From Bacteroides sp. UBA1317 (GTDB lineage Bacteria; Bacteroidota; Bacteroidia; Bacteroidales; Bacteroidaceae), in contig DBTL01000161.1 of the NCBI GenBank assembly GCA_002307035.1, positions 6,232-43,311 on the forward strand: a stretch of DNA of 37,080 bases, in the 5' to 3' direction. Each line of letters opens with the position of its first letter. Within the stretch, counting starts at the first letter, position 1. This document shows, in pieces, positions 1 through 8,911 of this stretch. The notes below the pieces were generated by a model that saw only the letters and a program-made list of their open reading frames with translations, made no database searches and was not told the DNA's origin. Position numbers and translations under genes: made by a program.

Positions 1-1322
1 TTCATGTAGTCTGAGAATACGAAGAAAGTAGCACAAGCCGGAATCACACCTCCGTGTAAAGCCATACCGATGGAAATACATGCCATTGTTAATTCGGATA
101 CACCTGCCTGGAAGAAAGAACCGCTAAAATCTTCTTTACTGAATGCGTGTGTCTTCTTTAAGAATCCGTCTGTCTTATCGGAGTTAGAAAGGTCCGCTGA
201 AGTTACAATCATATTTTCTACTTCACCAGCCAATGTTGCTAATACGGTAGCAGAGGCAGCACGAGTAGCTGATCCCGCTTTTTGTACGATAGCGCTCCAG
301 TTCACTTTAGGAGCTTCGCCTTTAAAGAACTGATCCATCTTAGCTGCCAACTCTGGGTTTGCTTTGGTCCATTCGGCTTTCGCAGCATATCTTTCGGCTA
401 CAATGGTAGCTAGTTCTTCAGCACGTTTGGCATATAAAGCGGCAACTTCGGGAAATATCTTAAAGGGTTCTTCAGGATTACCGCCCAAGTTTTTAATTGT
501 ATTTTTATATGCATCGCCACCTAATGGTGCACCGTGTGTTTCACAATTGTCCTCATAGCTGGAACCATCTGCTTTGCGTGCGCCTTTTCCCATGGTTGTT
601 TGACCAATGATAAGGGTTGGTTGCATTTTTACAGCCTGAGCTTCGATCAATGCTTTGCGGATGGCATCGGGATCATTACCGTTGATGATAATCACTTTCC
701 ATTTCCACGCTTCATATTTCATTGCTACATCTTCGCTAGTAACCTCTTTAGTGGTACTGGAAAGCTGGATGCCGTTAGAATCGTAGAACATGATCAGGTT
801 GTCCAGTCCCAAGTGTCCGGCAATACGTCCGGCACCCTGAGAGATCTCTTCCTGAATACCTCCGTCGGAAATATAAGAGTAAATCGTTTGGTTCATCACT
901 TCGCCAAAGCGTGCTTTGAGGAATTTAGCAGCAATGGCAGCGCCAACTGCATACGTGTGTCCTTGTCCCAACGGACCGGAAGTGTTTTCTACTCCACGCA
1001 TGATGTCTACTTCAGGATGTCCGGGAGTAGGGCTTCCCCATTGGCGAAACTGTGCCAATTCATCCATGGTATATTTACCGGTTAGAGCCAACGTAGAATA
1101 CAACATCGGCGACATGTGTCCCGGATCAAGGAAGAAGCGGTCGCGTCCTTCCCATTTCGGGTTTTTGGGGTCATATACTAAAAACTCAGAGAAGAGTACA
1201 TTAATAAAGTCTGCACCTCCCATAGCACCTCCCGGGTGTCCTGAGTTTGCTTTTTCAACCATCGAGGCAGCCAATATGCGAATATTATCGGCAGCTGAAG
1301 TCATAAGTTTAATATCATTCAT
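1..1322 (-). CDS. tkt: Transketolase, partial (C-terminal part beyond the window edge)
   Basis: The reading frame on the minus strand starts at 1322 (MNDIKLMTSAADNIRILA) and stays open to base 1, giving about 440 of the roughly 670 residues usual for transketolase; the stop lies outside the window. Visible family motifs are NSGHPGGAMG near residue 26, GPLGQG, the thiamine-diphosphate/Mg site in the form SDGGIQEEISQG, and the start of the pyrimidine-binding domain with SADLSNSDKT. It moves two-carbon ketol units in the non-oxidative pentose phosphate pathway in the cytoplasm. As last visible gene of the arabinose operon, 68 bp after the GH51 gene, it would process xylulose 5-phosphate made by AraA/AraB/AraD. 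A second in-frame ATG six codons in (1304) is an alternative start. A possible promoter of its own lies just upstream. Confidence 0.95.
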   Translation of the reverse strand, partial: MNDIKLMTSAADNIRILAASMVEKANSGHPGGAMGGADFINVLFSEFLVYDPKNPKWEGRDRFFLDPGHMSPMLYSTLALTGKYTMDELAQFRQWGSPTPGHPEVDIMRGVENTSGPLGQGHTYAVGAAIAAKFLKARFGEVMNQTIYSYISDGGIQEEISQGAGRIAGHLGLDNLIMFYDSNGIQLSSTTKEVTSEDVAMKYEAWKWKVIIINGNDPDAIRKALIEAQAVKMQPTLIIGQTTMGKGARKADGSSYEDNCETHGAPLGGDAYKNTIKNLGGNPEEPFKIFPEVAALYAKRAEELATIVAERYAAKAEWTKANPELAAKMDQFFKGEAPKVNWSAIVQKAGSATRAASATVLATLAGEVENMIVTSADLSNSDKTDGFLKKTHAFSKEDFSGSFFQAGVSELTMACISIGMALHGGVIPACATFFVFSDYM

Positions 1323-1346
1323 ATTATACAACGTTAAGTTTTTCTG

Positions 1347-1377
1347 CAAAGATAATCGTTTACTATAATTTATCTTT
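1347..1377 (-). promoter_or_regulatory. Possible tkt promoter embedded in an inverted repeat
   Basis: On the minus strand TATCTTTG (1354-1347) matches the Bacteroides -7 consensus TAnnTTTG and lies 24 bases before the tkt start. It forms one arm of a perfect 8-bp inverted repeat (AAAGATAA at 1348-1355 and TTATCTTT at 1370-1377, 14-base spacer). No clear -33 TTG is seen. It could be a secondary promoter with an operator, or just a hairpin between GH51 and tkt. Confidence 0.35.
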
Positions 1378-1390
1378 CGGCAGATGGAAA

Positions 1391-2932
1391 TTATTTTATC
1401 GTTAAAGTAACAATCGATTTAGCGGGAAGTTCCACTTTTAGCACACCTTTACTAACTTTAGCGCCTTTAAAATCTTTTAGATTTACTACATTAGGCTTCT
1501 CAAAAGAGTTATAGTCTGTGATGTTGGCAGAGGTCAATATTTGGCCGCTTACCCCACTAATCTTGAACTGAGAGATGTCGATAGATACATCTTGTGTGTT
1601 GTCTGTATCCACATTGGATAGAGAGACGTGGATCACTCCTTCTTTGTCTTTTGATGCTGTGGCACTAATCAAAGGAACTGTACGATTATCTCTTACGCTC
1701 ACCTTATCACAGATTAGATCAAGTGGCAGATATGTTGCATTTTGATGAACTTTATACATATCGAACACGTAATAAGTTGGAGTTAACACCATCTCTTTTC
1801 CTTTTGTCAGGATCATTGATTGCAATACATTTACAATTTGTGCGATATTTGCCATTTGTATGCGGTCGGTGTATTTATGAAACACATCTAAAGTCAGTGA
1901 AGCAACAAATGCATCACGCATAGAGTTTTGTTGGTAAAGGTGTCCGCGAGTTGTTCCCGGTTCTTCATCCCACCAAGTTCCCCATTCGTCAACCAGCAAT
2001 CCGACATTCTTTTTCGGATCATATTTATCCATGATATTAATGTGCTTCTTCACTACATCTTCAATCTCCAGACATTTGCCCATTGTCCAATAATAGTCGT
2101 CTTTGCTGAATTTTGTGGCTGAACCTTTGCTGCCATTCCATCCTGTAACAGTGTAATAATGAAGAGACAAACCATTCATGCGACCGCCTACATTTTTCAT
2201 TAACGTTTCTGTCCAATTGTAATCATAATCACTGGCACCACTGGCTACTTTATACAGTTGATTACCATTATAATTACGGCAATAAGTAGCATAGCGACGG
2301 TATAAGTCAGCATAATATTCAGGTCTCATGCTTCCGCCGCATCCCCAACTTTCGTTGCCTACTCCAAGGAATTTTACTTTCCAGGCTTTGTCGCGTCCAT
2401 TCTTGCGACGCAGATTGGCCATCGGTGAATCTCCATCCGAAGTCATGTATTCTACCCACTTGGCTAACTCTTCCACGCTACCGCTACCCACGTTGCCGCT
2501 GATATAAGGTTCGCATCCAATTAGTTCGCAAAGGTTTAGAAACTCGTGTGTACCGAAGCTGTTGTCTTCTATGGTACCCCCCCAGTTGTTGTTGACCATC
2601 TTAGGGCGATTTTCTTTCGGGCCGATTCCGTCCGTCCAATGATATTCATCGGCAAAGCATCCACCCGGCCAACGTAGCACAGGTACTTTCAATTCTTTTA
2701 GTGCATTTAGCACATCGGTACGATAACCTTGAGTGTTAGGAATGTCCGATTTTTCACCCACCCAGAGTCCACCATAAATGCATGAACCAAGATGTTCGGC
2801 AAATTGCCCGTAGATTTCTCTGGGAATAATTTGTTTCCCTTGTTCCGGATAGATTTTTACTGTAGCACTCTTTTGTGCTGATAGAGACATGCAAGCTACT
2901 AATAGCGTACTGACTAGAATTTTTTTCTTCAT
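1391..2932 (-). CDS. abfA: GH51 alpha-L-arabinofuranosidase, secreted
   Basis: A 513-residue protein with an N-terminal signal peptide (MKKKILVSTLLVACMSLSAQ, cleavage near residue 19-20), so exported to the periplasm or outer membrane. The GH51 TIM barrel is clear: RWPGGCFADEYHWTDGIGP near residues 87-105, the general acid/base in VGNESWGCGG (E194) and the nucleophile in LLVDEWGTWWD (E316), followed by a C-terminal beta-sandwich. It releases terminal L-arabinofuranose from arabinan, arabinoxylan or arabinogalactan side chains. It lies 29 bp downstream of the GH97 gene in the arabinose operon, so its product feeds AraA/B/D directly. It is shorter than the second GH51 at 13185 because it lacks that protein's N-terminal carbohydrate-binding-like insertion. 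The gene symbol is by family only; linkage specificity cannot be read from the sequence. Confidence 0.93.
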   Translation of the reverse strand: MKKKILVSTLLVACMSLSAQKSATVKIYPEQGKQIIPREIYGQFAEHLGSCIYGGLWVGEKSDIPNTQGYRTDVLNALKELKVPVLRWPGGCFADEYHWTDGIGPKENRPKMVNNNWGGTIEDNSFGTHEFLNLCELIGCEPYISGNVGSGSVEELAKWVEYMTSDGDSPMANLRRKNGRDKAWKVKFLGVGNESWGCGGSMRPEYYADLYRRYATYCRNYNGNQLYKVASGASDYDYNWTETLMKNVGGRMNGLSLHYYTVTGWNGSKGSATKFSKDDYYWTMGKCLEIEDVVKKHINIMDKYDPKKNVGLLVDEWGTWWDEEPGTTRGHLYQQNSMRDAFVASLTLDVFHKYTDRIQMANIAQIVNVLQSMILTKGKEMVLTPTYYVFDMYKVHQNATYLPLDLICDKVSVRDNRTVPLISATASKDKEGVIHVSLSNVDTDNTQDVSIDISQFKISGVSGQILTSANITDYNSFEKPNVVNLKDFKGAKVSKGVLKVELPAKSIVTLTIK

Positions 2933-2961
2933 GTTTCTTCTGTTATTTAGTTAGATAGGTT

Positions 2962-4899
2962 TTATTTCATATAAATTACGCAACCGCCTTGTCCTTGTAG
3001 TTCAATCTTCAGATTGCCTTTTTTATCTACCGTCGAGATCTGCTGCCCGGCTGTGCGATCTGCCTTGTCATAAATGACCGTTAATTCTTTGCCCATAAGC
3101 CAAGGCAGAGACAATACCAATTTCTTCGGTTGTTCATTTGCATTTGCCGCAGCGATATACCATCTGTCTCCATATCGGCGTGCGATTACGCAGTATTTAC
3201 CCGGATAGCCGTCTACGAAACGAGTTTCATCCCATACCGTTGGCACTTTCTTCATGAAATCAAGCACATAGTCCGGTTGTTCCGTTAAGTTGTTTGGTGT
3301 GATGCCAAAGTGCTGAATGGGTGATTGGTAAATGACAGAGCTTGCCGCTTGAAAAGCGTCGGTTGTTTTTCTTATCGTACCGTTTATCTGATCTTTTGAG
3401 AAGCGTTTATTAAAGAACACCGGACCAAAGTCCATTGCTGAAACCGCATTACGGGTAAAAGGTAACATGGTGGCAGAATAAGCCTCTTTATCTGTGTGAT
3501 ATTGGTTGAAAACCATATTCTCTGAGACTAATGCAGCCTCACTGCTCATGTGGTTCGGATACATTCGTTCCCAACCTCTTGGCAAGGTTGTGCCGTGAAA
3601 GTTGACGAAGATGCCATATTTGTTAGCGTCAGTCAGAATGTCTTCATAGAGTTTCATCGTTATCTGTTTGTCGCCTCCAAAGAAATCTACCTTGATCCCT
3701 TTTACGCCCAAGGACTTCATCCACTCCATCTCTTTTTTGCGAGCAGGGGCTGTGTCCATTCTGTGCTTTGGTCCTTGTGGGGCATCATTCCATGCACCAT
3801 TAGAGTTGTACCAAAGAATCACATCCACTCCTTTTGACTGTGCATACGCAATCAGTGAGGGCATATTTTCATATCCGATCTGTTTGTCCCACAGTGCATC
3901 AATCAAGATGTATTCGTAGCCCATATTTGCAGCCAGGTCAATAAAGATCTTTTGATCCTGATAGTTGCAGCTCACATCTTGCCACAGTATCCAACTCCAA
4001 GTGCTGCGTCCCGGTTTGTATACTTGTGAGGGTTCGTATATTGGTTTTACTACGTCGTAAGCAGAAGTAGTCTCCACTATTGGTTTTAGTGTTTCTCCCA
4101 CGATGATAGTCTTCCATGACGTGAGTAGAGGAAGACTTGCAGTAACGGTATTGTCTCCCATACCGTCATTCTCTTTTTTATCGGGGAAAGCAATGCTATA
4201 TAATCCGTCTTTAGTACCATCGCTCAAACGAGTCCCTACATAACGGCTACTTACTCCCGTTTCCGAGAGTAGTACCCAATGGCTATTTTCCAAGTGGAAG
4301 AGGGCAGGAAACGTATATCCTAAATTATATTTTGATGGAGTTCCTATTGGCTCTTCAATGGTATATTCTTCTTCGTAACTGGGTTTTGTTTTTTCCCATC
4401 CTGCTCCTGCAGGTGCTTGTGGAGTGATGAAAGTGGTCGTCTTTACCGGAAAATCAAATCCGGTAACTTCATGGTTGATGGTGCAATGTGAACGCTTAGC
4501 GGAAGCGATTCGATAGGCTTGTGAAATATCGTTGTTGCTCACTCGAAAGATGATCTGTAAAGTGTCATTGTTGGCATTGAGATAGCTACAAACCAATTCA
4601 TTGGCTTGATAATGCACACGACTTGTCTTTGCATGTGATAAAGAATAGATTTCATCAATGAAGCGAGTTGATTCTTTACTCATTTTGAGTCCCGTGGAGA
4701 AACTTCCGATGGTCGTTTCCAATCCAAGAGGGGATTGTTCAAGGACTGTCTTATTGTTGTATGTTACTGTATAAAACGGGCTTCCATTAACTAACATAAG
4801 TTGAACTTTCAAGGAGCCATTAGGCCCCTGAACTTCTTGCGCCTGTATCCAAAGAGGTACAATTGTCAATAGGAAGATGAGTAATAGATTTCTTTTCAT
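2962..4899 (-). CDS. GH97 glycosidase, retaining-type (alpha-galactosidase or beta-L-arabinopyranosidase)
   Basis: A 645-residue protein with signal peptide (cleavage after WIQAQ, about residue 21). An N-terminal beta-sandwich (about 22-280) and central TIM barrel (about 290-560) are typical of GH97. The motif GVKGIKVDFFGGD carries an Asp (D405) at the position used as nucleophile by the retaining GH97 subgroup; SusB-type inverting members lack it. E454 or E460, 49-55 residues on, is the candidate acid/base. Retaining GH97 enzymes known from Bacteroides include alpha-galactosidases and beta-L-arabinopyranosidases, and the setting between araB and GH51 makes arabinopyranosidase attractive, but that is inference from context. 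A 108-bp gap containing a strong hairpin separates it from araB. Confidence 0.88.
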   Translation of the reverse strand: MKRNLLLIFLLTIVPLWIQAQEVQGPNGSLKVQLMLVNGSPFYTVTYNNKTVLEQSPLGLETTIGSFSTGLKMSKESTRFIDEIYSLSHAKTSRVHYQANELVCSYLNANNDTLQIIFRVSNNDISQAYRIASAKRSHCTINHEVTGFDFPVKTTTFITPQAPAGAGWEKTKPSYEEEYTIEEPIGTPSKYNLGYTFPALFHLENSHWVLLSETGVSSRYVGTRLSDGTKDGLYSIAFPDKKENDGMGDNTVTASLPLLTSWKTIIVGETLKPIVETTSAYDVVKPIYEPSQVYKPGRSTWSWILWQDVSCNYQDQKIFIDLAANMGYEYILIDALWDKQIGYENMPSLIAYAQSKGVDVILWYNSNGAWNDAPQGPKHRMDTAPARKKEMEWMKSLGVKGIKVDFFGGDKQITMKLYEDILTDANKYGIFVNFHGTTLPRGWERMYPNHMSSEAALVSENMVFNQYHTDKEAYSATMLPFTRNAVSAMDFGPVFFNKRFSKDQINGTIRKTTDAFQAASSVIYQSPIQHFGITPNNLTEQPDYVLDFMKKVPTVWDETRFVDGYPGKYCVIARRYGDRWYIAAANANEQPKKLVLSLPWLMGKELTVIYDKADRTAGQQISTVDKKGNLKIELQGQGGCVIYMK

Positions 4900-4950
4900 G
4901 GTATTACAATTATCGGGTATAGCTTAGCTGAAATAGATTAAGAAAGGGGA

Positions 4951-4990
4951 GAATGTCAGACGAAACAAAGTTCTTGTTTCGTCTGCATTC
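4951..4990 (-). terminator. Intercistronic hairpin between araB and GH97
   Basis: The arms CAGACGAAACAA (4957-4968) and TTGTTTCGTCTG (4974-4985) pair perfectly over 12 bp around a 5-base loop. The stem continues with GAATG/CATTC past a single bulged base. Downstream on the minus strand the sequence is only mildly pyrimidine-rich (TCTCCCCTTTCTT), so this may be a partial terminator, an mRNA-end stabiliser or a processing site that lowers expression of the glycosidase and tkt genes relative to araBAD. Confidence 0.7.
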
Positions 4991-5007
4991 TTATAATAGA
5001 ATTGTGC

Positions 5008-6678
5008 TTATGAGAAAAGTTCTTTTTCTGTAAACTGTCCTACTTTAATGTATTTTTCATAAATATCCTGATAGGCTTTTGCATTCTCTGCTATTGGAGA
5101 ATATTCAAAAGCAAATCCGGATGACATGGCATTTTGAGCATCTTCTATCTTACTATATTCACCTGCTGCTGTAGCGGCAAACATTGCTGCACCAAGAGCA
5201 CAAGCCTGGTCTGTTTTGCACACTTTGATAGGCATATTAAGCACATCACTAAGAGTTTGCATCACAAACGGAGATTTAAGCGCAATACCACCGATTCCAA
5301 TCACACTATCAATCCGTACACCTTCATTCCTAAAACGGTTGACAATCGCTTTTGAACCAAAAGCTGTTGCTTCAACTAATGCGCGGAAAATACGTGGTGC
5401 CGAGCTGGCCAGAGACAGGCCGGTGATCGTACCTTTCAATAGCTGGTTAGCATCCGGAGTGCGTCTTCCATTCATCCAGTCGGTTGCTATGATACTACTT
5501 TCACTCACCGGAATTTTTTCTGCTTCTTTGGTTAGTGCAGGGATAATGCTGTTGCAAGCTTCGTCTATCAATTTAGCTTTTGTAGCCTCATCAATTAATG
5601 TACTTTCTCCAATGATATTTTTCAAAGGGAACTCAAGTACCTGTTTGAACCATGCATAGATGTCTCCAAAGGCTGATTGTCCGGCTTCCAGTCCAACCAT
5701 ACCCGGAATAACTGATCCGTCTACTTGACCGCAAATACCTTTGATTAGTTTCTCGCCGATCTCTTCATACGAAGCAACCATGATGTCGCAAGTAGAAGTT
5801 CCGATGACACGAACGAACGTGTGTGGAGTAACTCCCGCACCCACGGCACCCATGTGGCAGTCGAATGCTCCACCGGCTACTACTACATCGGTAGTCAATC
5901 CCAAACGTTTGGCCCACTCTGCGTTCAACTTTCCTACAGGTTTGTCTGCTGTTTCAGTTTTGTCGAACAGGCGTGCTCTGAAACCTGCCAACAATGGATC
6001 GAGTGCGGTTAGGAATTCTTCACTTGGAAGTCCTCCCCATTTCTCGTGCCACATCGCTTTGTGTCCGCATGCACAACGGCTGCGAATAATGTCATCACTT
6101 TTAGTTACCCCGGTAATCAAAGCAGGCAACCATTCGCAATATTCTACGATGGAGTAAGCTTTTGCTCTTACACTTTCATCTTGACGGAGAACGTGGAGAG
6201 CTTTTGCCCAAAACCATTCAGAAGAATAAATTCCTCCTTCGTAAGCCGAATAGTCAATTTTCCAGTTTGCACAAAGTTTGTTCACTTCGGCTGCTTCTTT
6301 AATGGCAGTATGGTCTTTCCATAACACAAACATTGCATTTGGGTTTTCTGTAAACTCCGGCAGCAGTGCTAACGGAGTACCTGTGGCATCTGTAAAAGCA
6401 GGAGTACTTCCTGTAGTATCAAAAGCAATACCAATCACCTTCTCGGCAGTTCCCTGAGGACAGGCTGCAAGAGCCTCTTTCACGGTAGCTTCTAGTACAT
6501 CAATGTAATCTTGTGGATGCTGGCGATATTGGTTGATGGCAGGATTGCAGTACAATCCTTTTTGCCATCGGGGATAATATTTAACGGATGTGGCTAACGC
6601 CTCTCCCGTGAGTGCATTTACTACAAGTGCACGGGCAGAGTCGCTACCATAATCAAGTCCTATAACGAATTTATCCAT
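5008..6678 (-). CDS. araB: L-ribulokinase
   Basis: A 556-residue FGGY-family sugar kinase close in length to AraB proteins. The N-terminal ATPase motif GLDYGSDSARALVVN (residues 7-21) and the sugar-binding/catalytic motif GGAFDCHMGAVGAG near 270 are present, as are TSTCDIMVA and the C-terminal ATP-binding glycine motif GIGGIALKSPFVMQ. It phosphorylates L-ribulose to L-ribulose 5-phosphate in the cytoplasm, the second step of L-arabinose breakdown. It begins 6 bp after the araA stop, so the two are almost certainly co-transcribed and probably translationally coupled. No truncation or missing key motif is visible. Immediately downstream is the intercistronic hairpin. Confidence 0.97.
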   Translation of the reverse strand: MDKFVIGLDYGSDSARALVVNALTGEALATSVKYYPRWQKGLYCNPAINQYRQHPQDYIDVLEATVKEALAACPQGTAEKVIGIAFDTTGSTPAFTDATGTPLALLPEFTENPNAMFVLWKDHTAIKEAAEVNKLCANWKIDYSAYEGGIYSSEWFWAKALHVLRQDESVRAKAYSIVEYCEWLPALITGVTKSDDIIRSRCACGHKAMWHEKWGGLPSEEFLTALDPLLAGFRARLFDKTETADKPVGKLNAEWAKRLGLTTDVVVAGGAFDCHMGAVGAGVTPHTFVRVIGTSTCDIMVASYEEIGEKLIKGICGQVDGSVIPGMVGLEAGQSAFGDIYAWFKQVLEFPLKNIIGESTLIDEATKAKLIDEACNSIIPALTKEAEKIPVSESSIIATDWMNGRRTPDANQLLKGTITGLSLASSAPRIFRALVEATAFGSKAIVNRFRNEGVRIDSVIGIGGIALKSPFVMQTLSDVLNMPIKVCKTDQACALGAAMFAATAAGEYSKIEDAQNAMSSGFAFEYSPIAENAKAYQDIYEKYIKVGQFTEKELFS

Positions 6679-6684
6679 AATTAT

Positions 6685-8187
6685 TTAGCAAAGAGCTTTG
6701 TTTAACATGTAATAGATTTCATTCATGCGCAGTTCTTTCTTAAACTCGCTGATCGTAGTGTTGTTATCAATAACAACCATTTCAATACCTGCTATTTCAG
6801 CATAATCTTCCAGATACTCAACTGTTAAGTCGTAAGAGAAACTTGTGTGATGGGTACCACCTGCCAAGATCCATGCAGCAGCTCCGACTTCCAGATTCGG
6901 TTGAGGAATCCACAAAGAAGAAGCAACGGGAAGTTTAGGCAATTCTTTGCTCTTTATGCAATCAACCTTATTCACAATCAGCCGGAAACGGTTGCCCATG
7001 TCAATAATTGTTGCAGCAACACCTTCGCCTTGCTTAGAGGTGAATACCAAGCGAGCAGGATCGTTCTTGCCACCAATACCCAATGGATGAACTTCCAATT
7101 TAGGTTTGTGTTCAGCAATGAGTGGACAAACTTCGAGCATGTGTGCTTGTAGAATTGCACTTTTTTCTCCATCAAAGTTCAGTGTATAGTCTTCAAGGAA
7201 AGAGCATCCTTTGGGAAGTCCCTGACCCATGAACCACATGGTGCGGAAGAGGGCAGCTGTTTTCCAGTCACCTTCTGCGCCAAAGCCATAGCCTTCAGCC
7301 ATTAAGCGCTGGCAAGCAAGACCCGGTAGTTGATCAATTCCGGCAAGATCATCGAAGTTTGTAGTGAAAGCTTTGGCTCCTTTTTCAGAAAGAAAACGAC
7401 GAAGAGCGATTTCTCCACGAGCAGCCTCTTTTACCTGATTAACAAAATGAGCATCTTTCTTCTGTGCCTCAGTGATGGTATATTCTGCTTCGTAAGTAGC
7501 TACTAACTCTTGAATTTCTTCATCAGTTACCTTATTTAATACAGCAACGAGGTTTGCGATAGGGTAATAATCTACGTGGTAACCTAGACGCAATTCTGCT
7601 TCTACCTTATCTCCGTCGGTTACTGCCACGTTGTTCATTTGGTCGCCGAAGCGGATGATACGCATGTCTTGTGCATCTGCCCAACCGGCCGAAACACGCA
7701 TCCATACAGCAATCTTAGCTTGTGCTTCAGCATCCTGCCAATGGCCTACTACCACTTTGCGATTCTTACGCATGCGAGTTACCATGTGTCCGAATTCACG
7801 GTCGCCATGCGCTGACTGATTCAAGTTCATAAAGTCCATATCCATTGTTTCCCATGGAATTTCCTTGTTGAACTGAGTATGGAAGTGTAACAAAGGTTTC
7901 TTCAACTCTTGCAATCCGTGAATCCACATTTTAGCAGGAGAGAAAGTATGCATCCATGTGATCACACCGATACATTTTTCTTCGTTGTTAGCTGCTTTGA
8001 AAGTATCAGTAACTTCTCTGGCCGAGTTCACTGTACCTTTATATACTACTTTTACTGGCAGGTTACCCGAACCATTGAGTCCTTTTACTATCTCGTTTGA
8101 GTGTGCATCTACTGCAATAACTGCGTCACCTCCGTACAAGAGCTGTGCTCCGGTAACGAACCATACTTCATAATTTTCGAATGCCAT
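6685..8187 (-). CDS. araA: L-arabinose isomerase
   Basis: A 500-residue protein matching L-arabinose isomerase throughout. Metal and catalytic residues expected from E. coli AraA are conserved: E305 in FGAEGDWKTAAL, E332 in SFLEDYTL, H349 in AHMLEVCPLI and H446/H447 in GGTHHTSFSYDLTVE. It interconverts L-arabinose and L-ribulose in the cytoplasm, first committed step of the pathway, and needs a divalent metal such as Mn2+. It lies 33 bp after araD and 6 bp before araB in a single minus-strand operon that also carries its regulator and transporter. Length and motif content are normal for an intact enzyme. Confidence 0.98.
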   Translation of the reverse strand: MAFENYEVWFVTGAQLLYGGDAVIAVDAHSNEIVKGLNGSGNLPVKVVYKGTVNSAREVTDTFKAANNEEKCIGVITWMHTFSPAKMWIHGLQELKKPLLHFHTQFNKEIPWETMDMDFMNLNQSAHGDREFGHMVTRMRKNRKVVVGHWQDAEAQAKIAVWMRVSAGWADAQDMRIIRFGDQMNNVAVTDGDKVEAELRLGYHVDYYPIANLVAVLNKVTDEEIQELVATYEAEYTITEAQKKDAHFVNQVKEAARGEIALRRFLSEKGAKAFTTNFDDLAGIDQLPGLACQRLMAEGYGFGAEGDWKTAALFRTMWFMGQGLPKGCSFLEDYTLNFDGEKSAILQAHMLEVCPLIAEHKPKLEVHPLGIGGKNDPARLVFTSKQGEGVAATIIDMGNRFRLIVNKVDCIKSKELPKLPVASSLWIPQPNLEVGAAAWILAGGTHHTSFSYDLTVEYLEDYAEIAGIEMVVIDNNTTISEFKKELRMNEIYYMLNKALC

Positions 8188-8220
8188 AACTGTATTCTTT
8201 TAAAATTGTTATTTTATAAT

Positions 8221-8907
8221 TTATTTCTGTCCGTAATATGCATTTGGCCCATGTTTGCGATTGAAGTGCTTTTCAACCAGTAGCGGATTCATCGTCAGTT
8301 GAGGATTTACCGCATAAGAGATGCTTGCCATTTTAGCTACTTGTTCCATCACAACAGCATTGTGCACCGCATCGTTTGCATCTTTTCCCCAAGAGAAAGG
8401 GCCATGATTTTTAACCAATACTCCCGGAGTATGTACCGGATTGATGCCTTCGAATCTTTTCACGATTACATTACCCGTTTCCAGCTCATAAGCACCGTTT
8501 ACTTCTTTTTCGGTCATATCTACTGTGCAAGGAATTGCGTCGTGAAAGTAATCAGCATGAGTCGTTCCGATGTTGGGAAGATCGATGCCCGCCTGTGCCC
8601 AAGCGGTGGCGTATGTAGAATGGGTATGCACCACTCCGCCAATTTCCGGAAATGCTTTGTAAAGAACCACGTGAGTAGCTGTATCCGATGATGGTTTTAG
8701 TTTACCTTCCACCACTTTCCCATCAAGATCTACCACGACCATATCTTCAGCTTTCATATCATCATAAGATACTCCACTTGGCTTGATAACTACCAATCCG
8801 CTCTCACGATCAATAGCCGATACATTTCCCCAGGTAAATATCACCAATCCGTGTTTTACCAACTCCAGATTAGCATGGAATACTTTTTCTTTTAGAGCTT
8901 CTAACAT
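8221..8907 (-). CDS. araD: L-ribulose-5-phosphate 4-epimerase
   Basis: Class II aldolase-family epimerase of 228 residues from the ATG at 8907 (MLEALKEKVFHANLELVKHG). A longer frame runs to 8976 but would overlap the araR coding region and adds 23 residues absent from the family, so I use the shorter start. Zinc ligands are visible: GGVVHTHSTYATAW (H94, H96) and VKNHGPFSWG (H168), with SSDTATH (D75) and the substrate-binding GNVSAIDR and KPSGVSYDD segments. It converts L-ribulose 5-phosphate to D-xylulose 5-phosphate, the product consumed by transketolase at the end of the operon. Its start is 4 bp after the araR stop, implying tight coupling with the regulator. Confidence 0.96.
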   Translation of the reverse strand: MLEALKEKVFHANLELVKHGLVIFTWGNVSAIDRESGLVVIKPSGVSYDDMKAEDMVVVDLDGKVVEGKLKPSSDTATHVVLYKAFPEIGGVVHTHSTYATAWAQAGIDLPNIGTTHADYFHDAIPCTVDMTEKEVNGAYELETGNVIVKRFEGINPVHTPGVLVKNHGPFSWGKDANDAVHNAVVMEQVAKMASISYAVNPQLTMNPLLVEKHFNRKHGPNAYYGQK

Positions 8908-8911
8908 ATAT

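Noticed and set aside
534..1368. Plus-strand open frames opposite the transketolase gene (183 and 150 codons)
   Set aside because: They are antisense to clear transketolase motifs and have no domain-like composition.
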